DNA of 64,000 nt, from assembly GCF_037392515.1 (NCBI RefSeq), contig NC_090280.1, positions 17,920,001 through 17,984,000 of the forward strand. Reading direction: 5' to 3'. This document shows, one piece after another, positions 60,353-64,000 of this stretch. Each line of letters begins with the position of its first letter. Positions within the stretch are counted from its first letter, which is position 1. The notes under the pieces were generated by a model that saw only the letters and a list, made by a program, of their open reading frames with translations, was not told where the DNA came from and did not search any database. Origin of the DNA: Haliotis asinina (Eukaryota > Mollusca > Gastropoda > Lepetellida > Haliotidae). The position numbers and the translations under genes are program-made.

Positions 60353-63300
60353 ATGAGGATAGCCATGAAGGAGTTCCCCATCCTCATCCTGCTCCTAATC
60401 ACAGATGTGGACTTACTCCCCTTCCCGGCTTTTGCGCCATCCCCCAGAACACACCTCGTCGTTCGTGAAAGTCCCTTTGTGAAGGTCAGCAAGAAGGAGT
60501 TGACCAGCAATTTGTTCCACATGGACATCGGCGTTGCCTACAACGACACCAAGGCCAGCAATAGGCAACAGTGCCATCAATCATGTACTAATGACAAGAC
60601 CTGTGTGGTTGCCGTCCACTGCCGCCCAGTCGCTGCCCGGCCATGTTTACCCGGGACTCCATCTTGTTCATTGCCTGTCAGGCTCCACAGGAGCACCTGT
60701 CACATCTTCCAGAAGTCGAAGAAGAGCGTAACACTCCCAGACAACCTGGCGACAGACAACTGCGAGTTCCTGTTTATTCGTGAGTAGAGGATGTGTGATG
60801 GGTTGATCAGTTTAATGCAGTTTTGAGCGATTTTTTAGGGGGGTACTACCCTCGAATCAGTGCCGGGTCGCTAAACTCGCCTGCTCTCAAACAGTGCTGA
60901 GTACGAACTGAAGTCAAGTACAACATTGCATCGGGATTTGAATAAGCGCAGCGTTACGTCCTATCGTATCTCTTTATTCTTTACGAATGGAATATTGATA
61001 CAAACGCTTTGCGGATAGGATTCCTGGGCTCGAATGTGCCGTGTCTTTTTCATTGTTTTCATTGTTTTGTTTTGTTTGTTTTGTTTTGTTTGTTTTTGTT
61101 TTTTTCTCAATACGAATATAAATCAACCGATTATAACACCTGCTATATCATGCAACCATCTCAGTTCTGTAACCGCCTCCGGCAAAGCTGGACTGGTCAA
61201 GGGCAGCATATATCTGGCCCATTTGAATTATATATAATAAATTGTTGAAATGAACACGTTAAATGTAATGTGTTTCTCATAGCCAATTAATACTCTTCAA
61301 ATGCAGATCCCAGCTGCAGGGACATGCCCGCCATCCAAAATGGTATTCCACGATCTGAACCCGAAGTGAAGGTAGATGGGGCGGTAACCTTCACATACAG
61401 ATGTGCCCCTGGGTATAAATCACAAGGTGGCACTGCCAAAGCTAAGTGTTCCAAAGCCGGTTCCTGGATCAAACCGTCTCTAAACTGCACGAAACTAATT
61501 CCTGGTAAATGTACACACGTCTGCATCAATGTCTTCATCGTTAATGATATGTAGACTTATTGTCTAAAAAATAGAATATTTCAGTAAGTACCAGTGTAAT
61601 GGTAATGAGATGTAAACTGTGGTTTTGTCTCAGATTTAATCCCCCAAATATTTGGAATATTTGATAAATTTGAAAACAGATGAAAAAACTATACAAATCG
61701 AGTGAGTGAATTTGGTTTTACGCCGCTTTTAGAAATATTCCAGCAATATCATAGCGGGGAACACCAGAAATGGGTTTTACATAATCTACCTATGTGAGGA
61801 ATAAAAGCGAACTATTTAACCACGAGGTTACCCCATTGTTCCGTATTGGTAAGGTCTCTGTGGTGGCCTATATAATGGGCTGACTCGAGAAGCTGTTCTC
61901 TTACAAGAGGTTATGAAGTTCCTATTGTCTCACATATATTTGTGTGTTTTTTTCTTGTTTACGTTCTATTTATATTTATTTACTTCCCCCGTATATTATG
62001 GTGGAAAGAGTGTCGTAACAAAACCGTAAAGTCAGGCGCCGAACCTCCTGAGCAACATTAAAGAAAGACCTTAACGGTTCGAACACCGCGTGCTTGTTAC
62101 ATGGCGCATGGTATCTGACGCAAAGACATGCATGCGCATACACGTTCACTCACACATGCACGCAGGAAGCTATGTCAATGCAGTCATCTAAACCACTCAA
62201 CCTTCGTAAATCTTGTGTTTTACAGAAGGAGCCCAGTCAGGAAACACCACGCAACCCAGCAGGGAAGAAAAGGCATTCCCACTAGATATCAAAATTGGAG
62301 ACGGTGACGACTATGAAGATGGTGATGACGACTATGAAGAAGGTGGAAATGATGTCGACTATGAAGAAGGTGGAAATGATGTCGACTATGAAGAAGGTGG
62401 AAATGATGTCGACTATGAAGAAGGTGGAAATGATGTCGACTATGAAGAAGGTGGAAATGATGTCGACTATGAAGAAGGTGGAAATGATGACGACTATGAA
62501 GAACGTGGTGAAAACAATGATTACTATGACGATGGTGTACACAATGAGGACGATGTTGAAGGTGGTGGAGACGATGAAGACTATGACGATGGTGTACACA
62601 ATAAGGACGATGTTGATGGTGGTGGAAGCGATGAAGACTATGACGATGGTGTACACAATGAGGACGATGTTGATGGTGGTGGAAGCGATGAAGACTATGA
62701 CGATGGTGTACACAATGAGGACGATGTTGAAGGTGGTGGAAGCGATGAAGACTATGACGATGGTGTACACAATGAGGACGATGTTGAAGGTGGTGGAAGC
62801 GATGAAGACTATGACGAAGATAGTAGAGAATATGACAACTATGAAGATGGTGATAACAATGACGAGTATGAAGAAGATGGTGGAAATGGTGAGGACAATG
62901 AAGGAGGTGGTCGTGATGCCGACAAAGGAAAGGGAAGTGGTGGAGGTGGTGAAGACTATGGTGGAGGTGGTGAAGCCGACAAAGGAAAAGGAAGTGGTGG
63001 AGGTGGTAATGATTACTATGGAGGAGGTGATGTTGATGCTGACAATGGAAAGGGAAGTGGCGGAGGTGGTGAATATTACAATGGAGGAAGTGGTTATGAC
63101 TACAATGGAGGAAGTGGTGATGCCGACAAAGGAGAGGGAAGTGGCGGAGGTGGTGAATATTACAATGGAGGAGGTGGTTATGACTACAATGGAGGAAGTG
63201 GTGATGCTGACAAAGGAAAGGGAAGTGGCGGAGGTGGTGAATATTACAATGGAGGAGGTGGTTATGACTACAATGGAGGAAGTGGTGATGCTGACAAAGG

Positions 63301-64000
63301 AAAGGGAAGTGGCGGAGGTGGTGAATATTACCATGGAGGAGGTGGTTATGACTACAATGGAGGAAGTGGTGATGCCGACAAAGGAGAGGGAAGTGGCGGA
63401 GGTGGTGAATATTACAATGGAGGAGGTGGTTATGACTACAATGGAGGAAGTGGTGATGCCGACAAAGGAGAGGGAAGTGGCGGAGGTGGTGAATATTACA
63501 ATGGAGGAGGTGGTTACGACTACAATGGAGGAGGTGGTTATGACTACAATGGAGGAAGTGGTGATGCTGACAAAGGAAAGGGGAGTGGTGGAGGTGGTTA
63601 CGACTACAATGGAGGAGGTGGTTACGACTACAATGGAGGAAGTGGTGATGCCGACAAAGGAGAGGGAAGTGGCGGAGGTGGTGAATATTACAATGGAGGA
63701 AGTGGTGATGCCGACAAAGGAGAGGGAAGTGGCGGAGGTGGTGAATATTACAATGGAGGAGGTGGTTATGACTACAATGGAGGAAGTGGTGATGCTGACA
63801 AAGGAAAGGGAAGTGGCGGAGGTGGTGAATATTACAATGGAGGAGGTGGTTATGACTACAATGGAGGAAGTGGTGATGCCGACAAAGGAGAGGGAAGTGG
63901 AGGAGGTGGTGAATATTACAATGGAGGAGGTGGTTATGACTACAATGGAGGAAGTGGTGATGCCGACAAAGGAGAGGGAAGTGGCGGAGGTGGTGAATAT
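60353..64000 (+). CDS. Secreted sushi-domain protein with long acidic Gly/Tyr-rich repeats, partial at right edge
   Basis: Three exons join in frame: 60353-60779, 61307-61504 and 62226 to beyond 64000, giving 800 residues in the window. MRIAMKEFPILILLLITDVD begins a signal peptide (to about residue 28). A Cys-rich domain follows (about 65-141, with CHQSC and DNCEF; PAN/apple-like at best). Exon 2 encodes one CCP/sushi domain with Cys 146, 175, 190 and 203 and the expected Trp 196. Exon 3 is entirely low-complexity: a 9-residue EEGGNDVDY repeat (about seven copies), a 19-residue DDGVHNEDDVEGGGSDEDY repeat (five copies, 62528-62812), then a 28-residue repeat made of GEYYNGGGGYDYNGGSG and DADKGEGSGGG (about a dozen copies). 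There is no Cys, stop or frameshift in exon 3. Secretion, many Asp/Glu and Tyr-Gly blocks suggest a calcium-binding matrix, shell or adhesive protein; that role is an inference. Confidence 0.85.
61698..61842 (-). repeat. SINE-B copy in intron 2 of the secreted-protein gene
   Basis: It begins GAGTGAGTGAATTTGGTTTT and ACGCCGCTTTTAGAAATATT, passes CGGGGAACACCAGAAATGGG and TAATCTACCTATGTGAGGAA, and ends with ATTTAACCACGAGGTTACCC. The reverse complement is a full SINE-B. Confidence 0.8.
62336..62524 (+). repeat. 27-bp coding repeat (EEGGNDVDY)
   Basis: Tandem 27-bp units GAAGAAGGTGGAAATGATGT+CGACTAT. Five are identical and two are diverged at the 3' side. All keep the reading frame of the secreted protein. 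Confidence 0.95.
62528..62812 (+). repeat. 57-bp coding repeat (19 residues), five copies
   Basis: Units start GACGATGGTGTACACAATGA at 62528, 62585, 62642, 62699 and 62756. They differ by a few substitutions, such as E/D and N/S changes, and keep the frame. Confidence 0.95.
62920..64000 (+). repeat. 84-bp coding repeat (28 residues), continues off the window
   Basis: The unit contains GGAGGTGGTGAATATTACAA, TGGAGGAGGTGGTTATGACT and GATGCCGACAAAGGAGAGGG. About a dozen units are visible, some shortened or with the YDYNGGGG part doubled, always by multiples of three. The array is open at 64000. Confidence 0.95.

Noticed and set aside
62282-63334. A 350-codon minus-strand open frame rich in Ile, Val, Thr and Ser
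   Set aside because: It is the antisense shadow of the acidic coding repeats. The plus strand has spliced upstream exons, a signal peptide and a CCP domain, and stays open to the window end, whereas the minus frame has no domain.

Overview
The window is animal nuclear DNA, most likely from a marine gastropod and probably an abalone-like vetigastropod. It is AT-rich, has long GT-AG introns, and is littered with two related SINE families that end in (ACTC)n tails and that I associate from memory with gastropod genomes. The species call is an inference. No bacterial, viral or LTR-retroelement genes were seen.

Layout. 1-8.3 kb: no gene found; a 43-bp minisatellite at the left edge, SINE and MITE copies. 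8.3-15.2 kb, minus strand: a six-exon gene for a 218-residue coiled-coil protein; its introns hold a Mutator-like MITE, a broken Tigger transposon and a minisatellite that abuts exon 4. 16.7-18.65 kb: a diverged ~174-bp satellite array. 19.1-35.9 kb, plus strand: a complete DDX6 (me31B/Dhh1) DEAD-box helicase gene, ten coding exons, 453 residues. 35.9-47.4 kb: no firm gene; probably a long DDX6 3' region followed by intergenic DNA. 47.48-51.85 kb, minus strand: a 1455-residue protein with 27 C2H2 zinc fingers and a repetitive C-terminus. 51.9-60.3 kb: minisatellites, MITEs and SINEs. 60.35 kb to the right edge, plus strand: the first 800 residues of a secreted protein with a signal peptide, a Cys-rich domain, one sushi (CCP) domain and a very long acidic, Gly/Tyr-rich repeat region that runs off the window.

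The most striking signal is in the introns of DDX6. Six copies of a C/D-box snoRNA carry the guide of SNORD38 (U38, 28S rRNA 2'-O-methylation). One copy is in intron 4 and five are in intron 7. A seventh C/D-like RNA in intron 5 has the same terminal stem but different guides. The host gene encodes an RNA helicase of mRNA decay and storage, so the locus would yield a translation-control protein and a multi-copy rRNA modification guide from one transcript. The second notable item is the secreted acidic repeat protein, a candidate shell-matrix, mucus or adhesive protein. It is built from three successive in-frame repeat families (9, 19 and 28 residues). The genes do not form an operon or an obvious pathway; they are ordinary neighbours in an animal genome.
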